Below, piece after piece: positions 31,366 to 38,664 of a stretch of DNA of 38,816 nt. Source of the stretch: Stenotrophomonas sp. UBA2124 (GTDB lineage Bacteria; Pseudomonadota; Gammaproteobacteria; Xanthomonadales; Xanthomonadaceae); assembly GCA_002329155.1 (NCBI GenBank), contig DCXY01000002.1, forward strand, positions 203,062-241,877, written 5' to 3'. Numbering within the stretch: position 1 is the stretch's first letter; each line of letters begins with the position of its first letter. The notes beneath the pieces are model-generated. The model was given only the letters and a program-made list of their open reading frames with translations. It made no database searches and had not been told where the DNA came from. Position numbers and translations under genes: made by a program.

Positions 31366-31381
31366 CCGCGCTTGCCAGGCC

Positions 31382-31446
31382 GTAGTGCCGGGGAATGCCC
31401 GGCACCAGGCCTGGTGCCGAAACACCCAGCGCAGCATGGCTGCGCT
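31382..31446. repeat. GTAG REP-like element plus palindromes between DUF6172 and rhlE
   Basis: GTAG (31382-31385) heads a hairpin TGCCGGG-GAATG-CCCGGCA (31386-31404), the form of S. maltophilia SMAG elements. It overlaps the perfect 18-bp palindrome GGCACCAGGCCTGGTGCC (31401-31418). A third stem AGCGCAGC-ATG-GCTGCGCT (31428-31446) abuts the rhlE stop codon. The three together occupy almost the whole gap between the two convergent genes and may act as a bidirectional barrier, though there is no T-run. Confidence 0.65.
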
Positions 31447-32703
31447 CTAGGGCGTCGGCTTTCCTACCGCTGCCGCGCGCAGGCGGTCCTTCTTGCTTGG
31501 GCGCCTGCCCTTGATGCCGCCGTTGTCGTCCGCCACGGGCGCGGCAACCGGCGCGGTGTCCACCGGCTCGAAGCCGGCCATCACTTCCGGCTCCAGCTTC
31601 AGGCCATGCCGCCTGGTGATCAGCCGCCAATGCGCCTGTGACGCCGCATCGATGAAACTCACCGCCAGCCCCTTCTCGCCCGCACGGCCGGTACGACCAA
31701 TACGGTGCAGATAATCGGCAGGCGACCGCGGCAATTCGTAATTCACCACCACCGGCAGGCCGGCGATATCGATGCCGCGCGCGGCCACATCGGTAGCCAC
31801 CAGCACCCGCACTTCACCGTCCTTGAAACCCTGCAGCATGCGCACGCGGCGCCCCTGCGACAGGTCACCGTGCAGCGCCTGCGCATTGATGCCGGCCTTG
31901 CGCAGCTCACCGGACAGGCGATCGCCCTGACGGATGCTGCTGACGAACACCAGCACCTGCGACCACTCCGGCTCCTGCAACAGCCGCTGCAGCAGTTCGC
32001 CACGGCGCGCGGCATCCACCGCTATCGCCCGCTGGGTGATCTCCGGTTGCGCCTGCGCCATCACTTCCAGCCGCTGCGGCTCACGCAGGCCGGCAGCCGC
32101 GAGTGCTTCGATACCCGGCGGGAAAGTGGCCGAAAACAGCAGCGTCTGCCGCCGCACCGGCAATTGGGCCAGCACCTGGCGCAGTTCGTCGCCGAACCCC
32201 AGTTCCAGCAGTCGGTCGGCCTCATCCAGCACCAGCAGCTGCACCTGGCGCAGTGAGAGCGCGTTGTGGGCCAGCAGATCCAGCAGGCGTCCGGGCGTGG
32301 CGACCACCACGTCGGCACCACCGCGCAGCGCCATCATCTGCGGATTGATCGACACGCCACCCACCGCACAGACCACGCGCGGCTGCCGCGTCAGTTCACG
32401 CCCCAGCGTGGCGAACACATCGGCCACCTGCAGCGCCAGCTCGCGGGTCGGCACCAGCACCAGCTGCGCCAATACCCGTGGCTTGCGCGGCGGCGCGACG
32501 AAGAAACGCTGCAGCGCCGGCAGCACATAGGCAGCGGTCTTGCCGGAACCGGTCGGCGCCAGCGCCACCAGATCCTGCCCGCGCAGGATCAGCGGAATGG
32601 CCTGCTGCTGGATCGGCGTCGGCGCGCTGTAGCCGGCCTGCAGCAGCGCCTGCTGCAACGCAGGCAGTACATAGGGAGACAGGCCGAGTCGTGAAAAAGG
32701 CAT
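31447..32703 (-). CDS. DEAD-box RNA helicase (RhlE-like)
   Basis: 418 aa. Q-motif with Phe/Gln (LGLSPYVLPAL...PTPIQQQAIP), motif I APTGSGKT (49-56), Ia PTRELA, GG, Ib TPGRLLD, II DEAD (LLVLDEADRLLELG), III SAT, IV-VI VLVFVSS, ATDVAARGID and HRIGRTGRAG are all present. The C-terminal tail is short and basic (GRRPSKKDRLRAA), as in RhlE-type helicases. Such enzymes remodel rRNA or mRNA. Motif I has Pro in place of the common Gln (AQTG). It is downstream of the polysaccharide deacetylase by 45 nt on the same strand. Confidence 0.93.
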   Translation of the reverse strand: MPFSRLGLSPYVLPALQQALLQAGYSAPTPIQQQAIPLILRGQDLVALAPTGSGKTAAYVLPALQRFFVAPPRKPRVLAQLVLVPTRELALQVADVFATLGRELTRQPRVVCAVGGVSINPQMMALRGGADVVVATPGRLLDLLAHNALSLRQVQLLVLDEADRLLELGFGDELRQVLAQLPVRRQTLLFSATFPPGIEALAAAGLREPQRLEVMAQAQPEITQRAIAVDAARRGELLQRLLQEPEWSQVLVFVSSIRQGDRLSGELRKAGINAQALHGDLSQGRRVRMLQGFKDGEVRVLVATDVAARGIDIAGLPVVVNYELPRSPADYLHRIGRTGRAGEKGLAVSFIDAASQAHWRLITRRHGLKLEPEVMAGFEPVDTAPVAAPVADDNGGIKGRRPSKKDRLRAAAVGKPTP

Positions 32704-32748
32704 CAGGGGATTTCCAGAAGCGCCGCCAGGGGTGACGGGGCTGCGAGT

Positions 32749-33528
32749 CTACGCGCTTGCCTGCGGCACCCGGGCACGCAGCCTCTGCGCCTGCAGCTGC
32801 GCCAGCACCGCAGCGATGATGGCCGGGTTGTGGCCGTGGGCCGCCCCTTCATGCAGCAGCACGATGGCACCGGGCTTGAGATCGGGCGCTATCCGCCGCA
32901 CCACGTCCTCCGGTTCACAGCCCACGCCGTCGAACCCGCGCGCGCTCCAGCCCACCCGCGCCAGCCCATGCGGCTTGATCGCGGCGGCGACGAAGGGATT
33001 GGTCATGCCCACCACCGATCGGTACCAGCGGGGCGGCACACCGGCGATGCTGGCCAGCGCCTGCTGGCACTGCCCCACCTCGTCGGCCAGTTGACCCGGC
33101 CCCAGCGCCCAGAACCGGCCCTGCGGATGGGTGTGGCTGTGGTTGCCCAGCCCATGCCCGCGCCGCAGGACCTCGCGCACCAGCTCCGGCCGCGCGGCGG
33201 CACGCTCGCCAACCATGAAGAAGGTGGCCTTGGCATCGTGCTGGTCCAGCAGGTCCAGGATGGCCAGGGTGTCGTCGGAGGGGCCATCGTCGATGGTCAG
33301 CCAGACGTCCTGGCCCGGCAAGCGGCTGAGCACCGGCGCGTAAAAGCGGCTGTTGGGCAGGAACACCGGCACCACGAACAGGGCATGGCTGGCCAGCAGC
33401 AGGGGCAGCCCCCATGCCCAGCCCAGCTGCCACCAGGCCAGTACCACCAGCAACTGCGACAGCAGCAGCCACGGCAGCCAGCGCCAGGGGCGCAACGGGA
33501 CAGGATGCAGGGTTTGCGTGGCGGTCAT
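32749..33528 (-). CDS. NodB-type polysaccharide deacetylase, membrane-anchored
   Basis: 259 aa. Two hydrophobic N-terminal segments (about 17-36 and 38-57) place the catalytic part outside the cytoplasm. The carbohydrate esterase 4 motifs are present: TIDDGPSD (Asp80-Asp81) and HSHTH (His130, His134) for metal binding, then RSVVGMTNPF in the region of motif 3 and GAIVLLHEGAAHG (motif 5 His). It probably removes N-acetyl groups from an envelope glycan, with lipid-linked sugar, peptidoglycan or exopolysaccharide as candidates. The ATG at 33528 (MTATQ) is chosen over an upstream in-frame codon at 33543. It is divergent from the glutaredoxin gene across 61 bp. Confidence 0.88.
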   Translation of the reverse strand: MTATQTLHPVPLRPWRWLPWLLLSQLLVVLAWWQLGWAWGLPLLLASHALFVVPVFLPNSRFYAPVLSRLPGQDVWLTIDDGPSDDTLAILDLLDQHDAKATFFMVGERAAARPELVREVLRRGHGLGNHSHTHPQGRFWALGPGQLADEVGQCQQALASIAGVPPRWYRSVVGMTNPFVAAAIKPHGLARVGWSARGFDGVGCEPEDVVRRIAPDLKPGAIVLLHEGAAHGHNPAIIAAVLAQLQAQRLRARVPQASA

Positions 33529-33549
33529 GCCCCATGATGCCACGCAGCG

Positions 33550-33555
33550 TAGAAT
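33550..33555 (+). promoter_or_regulatory. Candidate -10 box of the grxD-like gene
   Basis: TAGAAT in GCGTAGAATCAGCC, 34 nt upstream of the ATG at 33590. Same hexamer as other starts in the window; no clear -35. Confidence 0.4.
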
Positions 33556-33589
33556 CAGCCTTTGTCCCAGACCACTTCACGAGTTCACG

Positions 33590-34516
33590 ATGTCCCTGGA
33601 TCCCGCCCTGCGTTCGCGCATTGAAACCCTCCTCGGCGCCAACCGCGTCGTCCTGTTCATGAAGGGTCAGCCGACCATGCCGCAGTGCGGTTTCTCGGCC
33701 AAGGCCGTTGGTGCGCTGCAGGACCTGGGCGTGGAATTCGCCCACGTCAACGTGCTGGCCGACCAGGACATCCGCGAAGGCATCAAGCTCTATGGCGACT
33801 GGCCCACCATTCCGCAGCTGTACGTGGACGGCGAGCTGATCGGCGGCAGCGACATCATCCTGCAGATGGCCGGCAGCGGTGAGCTGAGCAGCCTGCTGGG
33901 CATCGCCGCGCCTGACCGCACCCCGCCGACCATCACCGTCACCCCGGCCGCCGTGGAAATGCTCAAGGGCGCGCTGGCCGACGCCCCGGGCGCCGCGCTG
34001 CAGCTGGGCATCGACGCCCGCTTCCAGCCGAACTTCCAGCTGGCCCCGTTCGACGCCAATGCCATCGCCGCCGAGTCCAACGGCCTGCGCGTGCAGTTCG
34101 ACGTGTCCAGCGCACGCCGTGCTGAAGGCATCACCATCGACTGGGTGGACGACATCCGTGGCCAGGGCCTGGCCATCAACAACCCGAACGCCCCCAAGCC
34201 GGTGCAGCCGCTGGATGTGCGCAGCGCCGACGACCAGCTGCGTGCCGGCACCCTCACCGTGGTGGACGTGCGCCCGGCCGACGAACGCGCCATCGCGTCC
34301 ATCAACGCGCCGTTCGAGACCTTCGACGGCGACAACCGCGCCCGTCTGGAAGCCCTGCCCAAGGACACCGCGCTGGCTTTCCTGTGCCACGCCGGTGGCC
34401 GCAGCGCCCAGGCCGCCGAGCAGTTCCTCAACCTCGGTTTCACCCATGTCTACAACATCACCGGCGGCATCAACGCCTGGTCCGATGAGGTGGACAACAG
34501 CGTGCCGAAGTACTGA
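33590..34516 (+). CDS. grxD: Monothiol glutaredoxin (Grx4) fused to an IscA-like and a rhodanese domain
   Basis: 308 aa, about three times the size of a normal GrxD. Residues 1-105 are a CGFS monothiol glutaredoxin (FMKGQPTMPQCGFSAKAV, Cys33; WPTIPQLYVDGELIGGSDII), which binds a shared [2Fe-2S] cluster with glutathione. Residues about 112-205 resemble an A-type iron-sulfur carrier (ITVTPAAVEMLKGAL ... AINNPNAP) but contain no cysteine, so they cannot ligate a cluster in the usual way. Residues about 212-305 form a rhodanese domain with active Cys266 (FLCHAGGRSAQAAEQF). The layout suggests iron-sulfur trafficking or sulfur relay. Followed by a strong terminator. Confidence 0.93.
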   Translation: MSLDPALRSRIETLLGANRVVLFMKGQPTMPQCGFSAKAVGALQDLGVEFAHVNVLADQDIREGIKLYGDWPTIPQLYVDGELIGGSDIILQMAGSGELSSLLGIAAPDRTPPTITVTPAAVEMLKGALADAPGAALQLGIDARFQPNFQLAPFDANAIAAESNGLRVQFDVSSARRAEGITIDWVDDIRGQGLAINNPNAPKPVQPLDVRSADDQLRAGTLTVVDVRPADERAIASINAPFETFDGDNRARLEALPKDTALAFLCHAGGRSAQAAEQFLNLGFTHVYNITGGINAWSDEVDNSVPKY

Positions 34517-34542
34517 TAGCGCCTGCATACCGCGGGTAACGG

Positions 34543-34572
34543 AAGAACGCCGGCATTGCCGGCGTTCTTTGT
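34543..34572. terminator. Rho-independent terminator between grxD and the DUF924 gene
   Basis: A 12-bp perfect stem (34543-34554 with 34558-34569; core AACGCCGGC/GCCGGCGTT), 3-nt loop, ending in TTCTTTG. It serves grxD and, from the other side (AAAGAA), the convergent DUF924 gene. Confidence 0.85.
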
Positions 34573-34600
34573 TTCCGCACTCCCAGCCGCTATTGCGCGC

Positions 34601-35140
34601 TCAACCCGCGAACCCACCTTCGGCAAGGAAATCCAGTTCCTCGGGGGTGGGGGTACGCCCCAATGCGGCGTTGCGGTGCGGGAAACGGCCGAAGCGGCGG
34701 ATGATGTCGCGGTGCAGCTCGGCGTAACGCAGGTATTCCGCGTCGCCGAGCACCTCGAACATGGCCACCGAGCGGTCCTGGTCCTGCAGGTCCTCGGAGT
34801 GCTCGAACGGCAGGTAGATGAAGGCCCGGAGCTGCGGGCTCAACTCCCGGTCCAGGCCTTCCTCGATGGTGCGCTGCGCATAGTGACGGGCCAGACCATC
34901 GGTGGCATAGGAGTGCGCCGTATCGCGGAAGCAGTTGCGCGGGAACTGGTCCAGCAGCAGCTGCAGCGCCAGCGCACCCTCGGCGGTTTGCAGCCACTGC
35001 TCGCAGGTGCGCCGGGCCGCCTGCCAATGCAGCTCCAGGAACCGGCTGCGGAACTCGTCATCGAAGGCCTCATCACGCGTGAACCAACGGCCCGGCCCCG
35101 CCGAGCGCCAGAAGTCCACTACCGATTTGACTGTATCCAT
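34601..35140 (-). CDS. DUF924-family protein
   Basis: 179 aa, mostly helical (TPR-like fold in the family). Typical features are VVDFW near the N-terminus, WFTRDEAFDDEFRSRF, LLLDQFPRNCFRDTAHSYATD, LRAFIYLPFEHSEDLQDQ and the closing HRDIIRRFGRFPHRNAALGR. The ATG at 35140 has GGAG 9 nt upstream; a TTG two codons earlier is less likely. Biochemical role unknown to me. It stands alone between a terminator and a 243-bp gap before degV. Confidence 0.88.
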   Translation of the reverse strand: MDTVKSVVDFWRSAGPGRWFTRDEAFDDEFRSRFLELHWQAARRTCEQWLQTAEGALALQLLLDQFPRNCFRDTAHSYATDGLARHYAQRTIEEGLDRELSPQLRAFIYLPFEHSEDLQDQDRSVAMFEVLGDAEYLRYAELHRDIIRRFGRFPHRNAALGRTPTPEELDFLAEGGFAG

Positions 35141-35282
35141 CCGCAACTACTCCCTGGCCCGCCCAATTCCGGCAGCACCACCCCTGTCACCTGCATTGCC
35201 GCCATTGTCCGGCGGTACCCAGCCCCGAGCTTAATAGGCGGCGGGCTGGCTGGATATGAGCAGGATGTGAAATTTCTGCCGG

Positions 35283-35288
35283 TAGAAT
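35283..35288 (+). promoter_or_regulatory. Candidate -10 box upstream of degV
   Basis: TAGAAT in CCGGTAGAATGGG, 95 nt before the degV ATG. The leader that would result contains the GATAGG/CCTATC palindrome. Confidence 0.35.
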
Positions 35289-35332
35289 GGGACCGAGGCC
35301 ACACAAGCGCCCAGACCAATTGCGTGATTTGA

Positions 35333-35347
35333 GATAGGGTTCCTATC
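35333..35347. promoter_or_regulatory. GATAGG-GTT-CCTATC palindrome upstream of degV
   Basis: A perfect 6-bp inverted repeat with a 3-bp centre, 36 nt before the degV start and in an AT-rich patch. It could be an operator or a small leader hairpin. Nothing else stands out in the 35141-35383 gap. Confidence 0.35.
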
Positions 35348-35383
35348 CAAGAACACCTTTTACCGGACCTGGAGGGGGCCTGT

Positions 35384-36328
35384 ATGCGCATCGGAATCGT
35401 GGTTGATTCGGCCTGTGACCTGCCAGGGGGCTACCTGGAAAAGAACAACCTGGTCCTTCTGCCCATTTCGGTGCGCATCGGCGACACCGTGCTGCCGGAC
35501 AACCGCGACGAAGCGGCCACCCTGGCCTTCCTGGAAGGCCCGCTCAGCGACCAGGGTGCCGAGGCCGAAACCACGCCCTACAGCTCCGAGCAGATCCGCA
35601 AGCTGTTCCTGGAACGGCTGGTCACCGATTTCGACCAGGTGTTCTGCATGACCATCACCCGCACCCGCAGCCCGCTGTATGACAACGCCGAGCGGGCCAG
35701 CTACGCCATCCTCAACGAGTACAAGCCCATCCGCCAGGCGGCCGGCTACAACACGCCCTTCAGCCTGCGCGTGATCGACACCCAGAACCTGTTCGCCGCC
35801 CAGGCGGTGAGCGCGGTGGAAGCGGTGCGCCTGCGCGACAGCGGCGCCACCGTGCCGCTGATGCGCGAGCGGCTGGAGACGGTGGCCGGCAACGTGCATG
35901 GCTACATGGTCACCCGTGACCTGTACTACATGCGCGCGCGTGCCCGCCACAAGGGTGACCGCAGCGTCGGCCTCTTCAGTGCGGCGCTTGGCAGCGCGCT
36001 GGACATCAAGCCGATCCTGCACGGCTACCGTGGCAACACCGCGCCGGTGGCCAAGATCAAGGGTTTCGACAACGCCGTGCAGGCCCTGTTCGGCTTCGTC
36101 GGCAAGCGGGTGACCGCCGGACTCATGACGCCGGTGGTCTGCGTGAGCTACGGCGGCCCGCTGGACGAGCTGCGCGCCCTGCCCGGCTACCAGCAGCTGC
36201 GCGACACCTGCGACAAGCATGGCGTGGCGCTGATGGAGGCCCTGATGAGCCTTACCGGCGTGGTCAACGTGGGCAAGGGCGCAGTGACAATTGGCTTTGC
36301 CGACAGCCCGCACACTTTCAGTACCTGA
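35384..36328 (+). CDS. DegV-family fatty-acid-binding protein
   Basis: 314 aa. N-terminal DegV start IGIVVDSACDLPGGYLEKNNLVLLPISVRIGD, then an acyl-chain pocket region (TRTRSPLYDNAERASYAIL), RVIDTQNLFAAQAVSA, and a C-terminal ligand site LFSAALGSALDIKPILHGYRG. Family members bind long-chain fatty acids; the Firmicute FakB proteins present them to the kinase FakA. No FakA partner is in this window, so the proteobacterial role is unclear. A strong ribosome site (GGAGGGGG) precedes the ATG. Confidence 0.9.
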   Translation: MRIGIVVDSACDLPGGYLEKNNLVLLPISVRIGDTVLPDNRDEAATLAFLEGPLSDQGAEAETTPYSSEQIRKLFLERLVTDFDQVFCMTITRTRSPLYDNAERASYAILNEYKPIRQAAGYNTPFSLRVIDTQNLFAAQAVSAVEAVRLRDSGATVPLMRERLETVAGNVHGYMVTRDLYYMRARARHKGDRSVGLFSAALGSALDIKPILHGYRGNTAPVAKIKGFDNAVQALFGFVGKRVTAGLMTPVVCVSYGGPLDELRALPGYQQLRDTCDKHGVALMEALMSLTGVVNVGKGAVTIGFADSPHTFST

Positions 36329-36364
36329 GCGGCGCGTGCCGGCCCACCGCCGGCTTCGACAGAA

Positions 36365-36385
36365 TTGCCACACGCTTCGTGGCAA
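36365..36385 (+). terminator. Hairpin between degV and the next small gene
   Basis: TTGCCAC (36365-36371) and GTGGCAA (36379-36385) with a 7-nt loop. It has no T-run, so it may be an mRNA stability or leader structure rather than a terminator. Confidence 0.3.
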
Positions 36386-36411
36386 GCTTGGCTACCTGAA
36401 AGGAGATATAC

Positions 36412-36753
36412 ATGCCCCCCGTGCACTATTCGATTTCGCTGCCCGACCCCAGCAAGGCCCGTGGCAGCGACCCGCGCCTGTCCTTCACCGCCAGCGGCGC
36501 GGAAGCCTTTGCCGAGCAGCTGCAGGATGCCCTGCGCACGCCGGAGCTGTTCGAGCGTTGGCGGGCCACCCAGGACGAGCCGGACGAAGTGGACCCCGCA
36601 CTGGGCGCCACCGACCCCAATGCCACGGTGACCGGCCAGCAGGCCGACCTGCGCATCAACCTGGTGGTCACCACCAGCCTGCCGGGCGACCTGTTCAAGC
36701 AGCGCCTGCGCCTGCTGGCCGGCAACAACTGGGAAATGCGCGACGTGCGCTGA
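36412..36753 (+). CDS. Conserved-looking small protein of unknown function
   Basis: 113 aa, acidic and soluble, without signal peptide or membrane segment. It reads like a single mixed alpha/beta domain: SLPDPSKARGSDPRLSFTASGAEAFAEQLQDAL, a low-complexity middle (DEPDEVDPALGATDPNATVTGQ) and a beta-rich end (LRINLVVTTSLPGDLFKQRLRLLAGNNWEMRDV). It has an excellent ribosome site (AAGGAGATATACAT before the ATG) so it is probably well translated. It is coupled to the next gene by a 4-nt gap. I do not recognise the family. Confidence 0.8.
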   Translation: MPPVHYSISLPDPSKARGSDPRLSFTASGAEAFAEQLQDALRTPELFERWRATQDEPDEVDPALGATDPNATVTGQQADLRINLVVTTSLPGDLFKQRLRLLAGNNWEMRDVR

Positions 36754-36757
36754 GCGC

Positions 36758-37432
36758 GTGGCCACACCCGTACTGCTGTCCTGGAGCGGTGGCAAAGACG
36801 CCGCCTGGGCACTGCATGCACTACGGCAGCGCGATGACGTCCACGGTGTCGCGCTGCTGAGCACGCTTACCGAAGGTTACGAGCGCGCGTCCATGCAGGG
36901 CGTACGCCGCGAGGTGCTGCAGGCACAGGCCACGGCCGCCGGCCTGCCCTTGCTGGAAGCGTGGATTCCACAAGCCTGCGACAACACGCTTTACCTGCAG
37001 CGCATGGGCCAGGCGCTGGACGCCGCACGCCTGCAATGGGCCGGCACCGCCACTCTGGCCTTCGGCGATCTTCTGCTGCAGGACATCCGCCAGTGGCGTG
37101 AGCAGCAGTACGCCGCGCTGGGGTGGCAGACGCTGTTCCCCTTGTTCGGGCGCGACACCGGCCAGCTTGCTCGGGAGATGATCGCGGGTGGGCTGGTTGC
37201 ACGGCTGTGCTGCGTGGACACGCAGCAGCTGGATGCCGGCTTCGCTGGCCGCCTTTTCGATGCTGGGCTGTTGGGATCCCTGCCCGACGGTATCGACCCA
37301 TGTGGCGAGAACGGCGAGTTCCACACCTGCGTCAGCGCGGGGCCGATGTTCAATGCTCCGCTGGCACTTACTGAAGGTGACACCGTGCTGCGCGAGGAGC
37401 GTTATGCCTACACCGATTTCATGTTGGCGTGA
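36758..37432 (+). CDS. Dph6/diphthine-ammonia ligase-like ATP pyrophosphatase
   Basis: 224 aa from a GTG at 36758. PP-loop SGGKD (Ser10 to Asp14) with the adenine nucleotide alpha-hydrolase fold, then STLTEGYERASMQGVRREVLQAQ, a WAGTATLAFGDLLLQDIRQWRE segment and the family-defining GENGEFHT near residue 185-192. In archaea and eukaryotes this domain amidates diphthine on elongation factor 2. Bacteria lack that modification, so the enzyme must amidate or adenylate something else. It follows the small unknown gene by 4 nt. Confidence 0.85.
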   Translation: MATPVLLSWSGGKDAAWALHALRQRDDVHGVALLSTLTEGYERASMQGVRREVLQAQATAAGLPLLEAWIPQACDNTLYLQRMGQALDAARLQWAGTATLAFGDLLLQDIRQWREQQYAALGWQTLFPLFGRDTGQLAREMIAGGLVARLCCVDTQQLDAGFAGRLFDAGLLGSLPDGIDPCGENGEFHTCVSAGPMFNAPLALTEGDTVLREERYAYTDFMLA

Positions 37433-37494
37433 CGCGGACTTTCGCTGGGCACGCGCATACTGCGTCCATCATTCGATGAACAGGTGTTAGAGCC

Positions 37495-37746
37495 ATGAAC
37501 GAACTGGATGCCAGGCATCGCAATGCCATGAAAGGCGATGAATTCGCTTTCGCTGAAGCCAGAAAATTGCCGATCAATGACGCCACGCATGTGCGCAATG
37601 CCATCGCGCGTTTTGACCAGGTGGAAGATGTGACCGATGCGGAGCGTGACGCCGCGTGGAAGCGTATTCTCACCGCGGCCCATCACCACGGCGTGGAGGT
37701 AAGCGAAAAGAGCTGGCGCGAGCTGGGCAAGCCGCGCGCCGGCTGA
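37495..37746 (+). CDS. DUF6582-like small protein
   Basis: 83 aa, highly charged, all-helical in appearance. The core is KLPINDATHVRNAIARFDQVEDVTDAERDAAWKRILTAAHHHGVEVSEKSWRELG, a pattern I associate with DUF6582; this name is from memory. No known function. It stands 62 nt after the Dph6-like gene and converges on fghA with 13 nt between stops. The gap before it is not long enough to judge a promoter. Confidence 0.78.
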   Translation: MNELDARHRNAMKGDEFAFAEARKLPINDATHVRNAIARFDQVEDVTDAERDAAWKRILTAAHHHGVEVSEKSWRELGKPRAG

Positions 37747-37759
37747 GGCACCGACGCGG

Positions 37760-38593
37760 TCAGCCGCGCATGGCCTTGGCGTGGTGGGCGATGTGCTCGC
37801 CGATAAAGCTGCTGATGAAGTAGTAGCTGTGGTCATAGCCCGGCTGGATGCGCAGCTCCAGCGGGTGCCCCGCCTTCTCGCATGCCGCCTGTAGCAACTG
37901 CGGGCGCAGCTGGTTGTCGAGGAACTCATCCGCCCCGCCCTGATCAATCAGGATCGGCAGCTTCTCCTGCGCCGTGGCGACCAGCTCGGTGGCGTCGTAC
38001 TGCTTCCACGCCTCGCGGTCATCACCCAGATAGGCTGACAACGCCTTCTCACCCCACGGGACCTGCGATGGCGCGACGATGGGCGAGAACGCCGACACAC
38101 TGCGATAGCGGCCCGGATTCCGCAGCGCGATGGTGAGCGCACCATGGCCGCCCATCGAGTGACCACTGATCGAGCGCACATCACTGGCCGCCGGATCGGC
38201 CTCCACCCATTCCGGCAGTTCATCGACGATGTAGTCGTACATGCGGTAGTGCCGGGCCCACGGCTCACGCGTGGCATTGACGTAGAAGCCCGCACCCTTG
38301 CCCAGGTCGTAGCCTTCCGCGTCGGCCACGTCATCACCGCGCGGGCTGGTATCCGGCGTCACCAGGATGATGCCGTGCTCGGCGGCGTAGCGCTGTGCGC
38401 CGGCCTTGGTGATGAAGTTCTGCTCGGTGCAGGTCAGCCCGCTGAGCCAGTACAGCACCGGCAACCGTGCGCCGCGTTCGGCCTGCGGCGGGAAGTACAC
38501 GCCAACCGTCATCTCGCAGCCCAGCACCTTCGACGTGTGCCGGTACACATCCTGCCAACCGCCGAAGCAGGCGCGGTGTTCGATTCTTTGCAT
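37760..38593 (-). CDS. fghA: S-formylglutathione hydrolase
   Basis: 277 aa, esterase D family alpha/beta hydrolase. It splits S-formylglutathione to formate and glutathione, the last step of formaldehyde oxidation. The nucleophile elbow is GHSMGG (Ser146), with the acid Asp in DQGGADEFL and His in GYDHSYYF. The N-terminal YWLSGLTCTEQNF and TSPRGDDV segments are diagnostic. The ATG at 38593 has GGAG 6 nt upstream; a TTG at 38605 is less likely. It lies 71 nt downstream of the formaldehyde dehydrogenase gene on the same strand and should be co-transcribed. Confidence 0.96.
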   Translation of the reverse strand: MQRIEHRACFGGWQDVYRHTSKVLGCEMTVGVYFPPQAERGARLPVLYWLSGLTCTEQNFITKAGAQRYAAEHGIILVTPDTSPRGDDVADAEGYDLGKGAGFYVNATREPWARHYRMYDYIVDELPEWVEADPAASDVRSISGHSMGGHGALTIALRNPGRYRSVSAFSPIVAPSQVPWGEKALSAYLGDDREAWKQYDATELVATAQEKLPILIDQGGADEFLDNQLRPQLLQAACEKAGHPLELRIQPGYDHSYYFISSFIGEHIAHHAKAMRG

Positions 38594-38628
38594 GGTGGTC
38601 TCCAACCGGATCTATTGCGCTCACCCAA

Positions 38629-38654
38629 CCCCTCACCCGCTTGCGGGCGAGGGG
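38629..38654. repeat. Intergenic hairpin between the formaldehyde dehydrogenase gene and fghA
   Basis: CCCCTC-A-CCCGC, TT loop, GCGGG-C-GAGGGG: an 11-bp stem with one mismatch in the 71-nt gap of an expected operon. It has no T-run. It may be an intercistronic stability element or a REP-like copy; its C-rich arm resembles the start of the 44-bp repeats at 6178. Confidence 0.5.
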
Positions 38655-38664
38655 CTTCGATACG

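Noticed and set aside
31447..32703. Motif I APTGSGKT of the DEAD-box helicase as a sign of inactivity
   Set aside because: Only the variable second position differs from the common AQTG; the Gly-Lys-Thr core and all other motifs are intact.
36400..36414. Ribosome site AAGGAGATATACAT, identical to the phage T7 gene 10 site used in expression vectors
   Set aside because: Flanking sequence is native high-GC coding DNA with no vector sequence, so this is a coincidental strong Shine-Dalgarno and not contamination.
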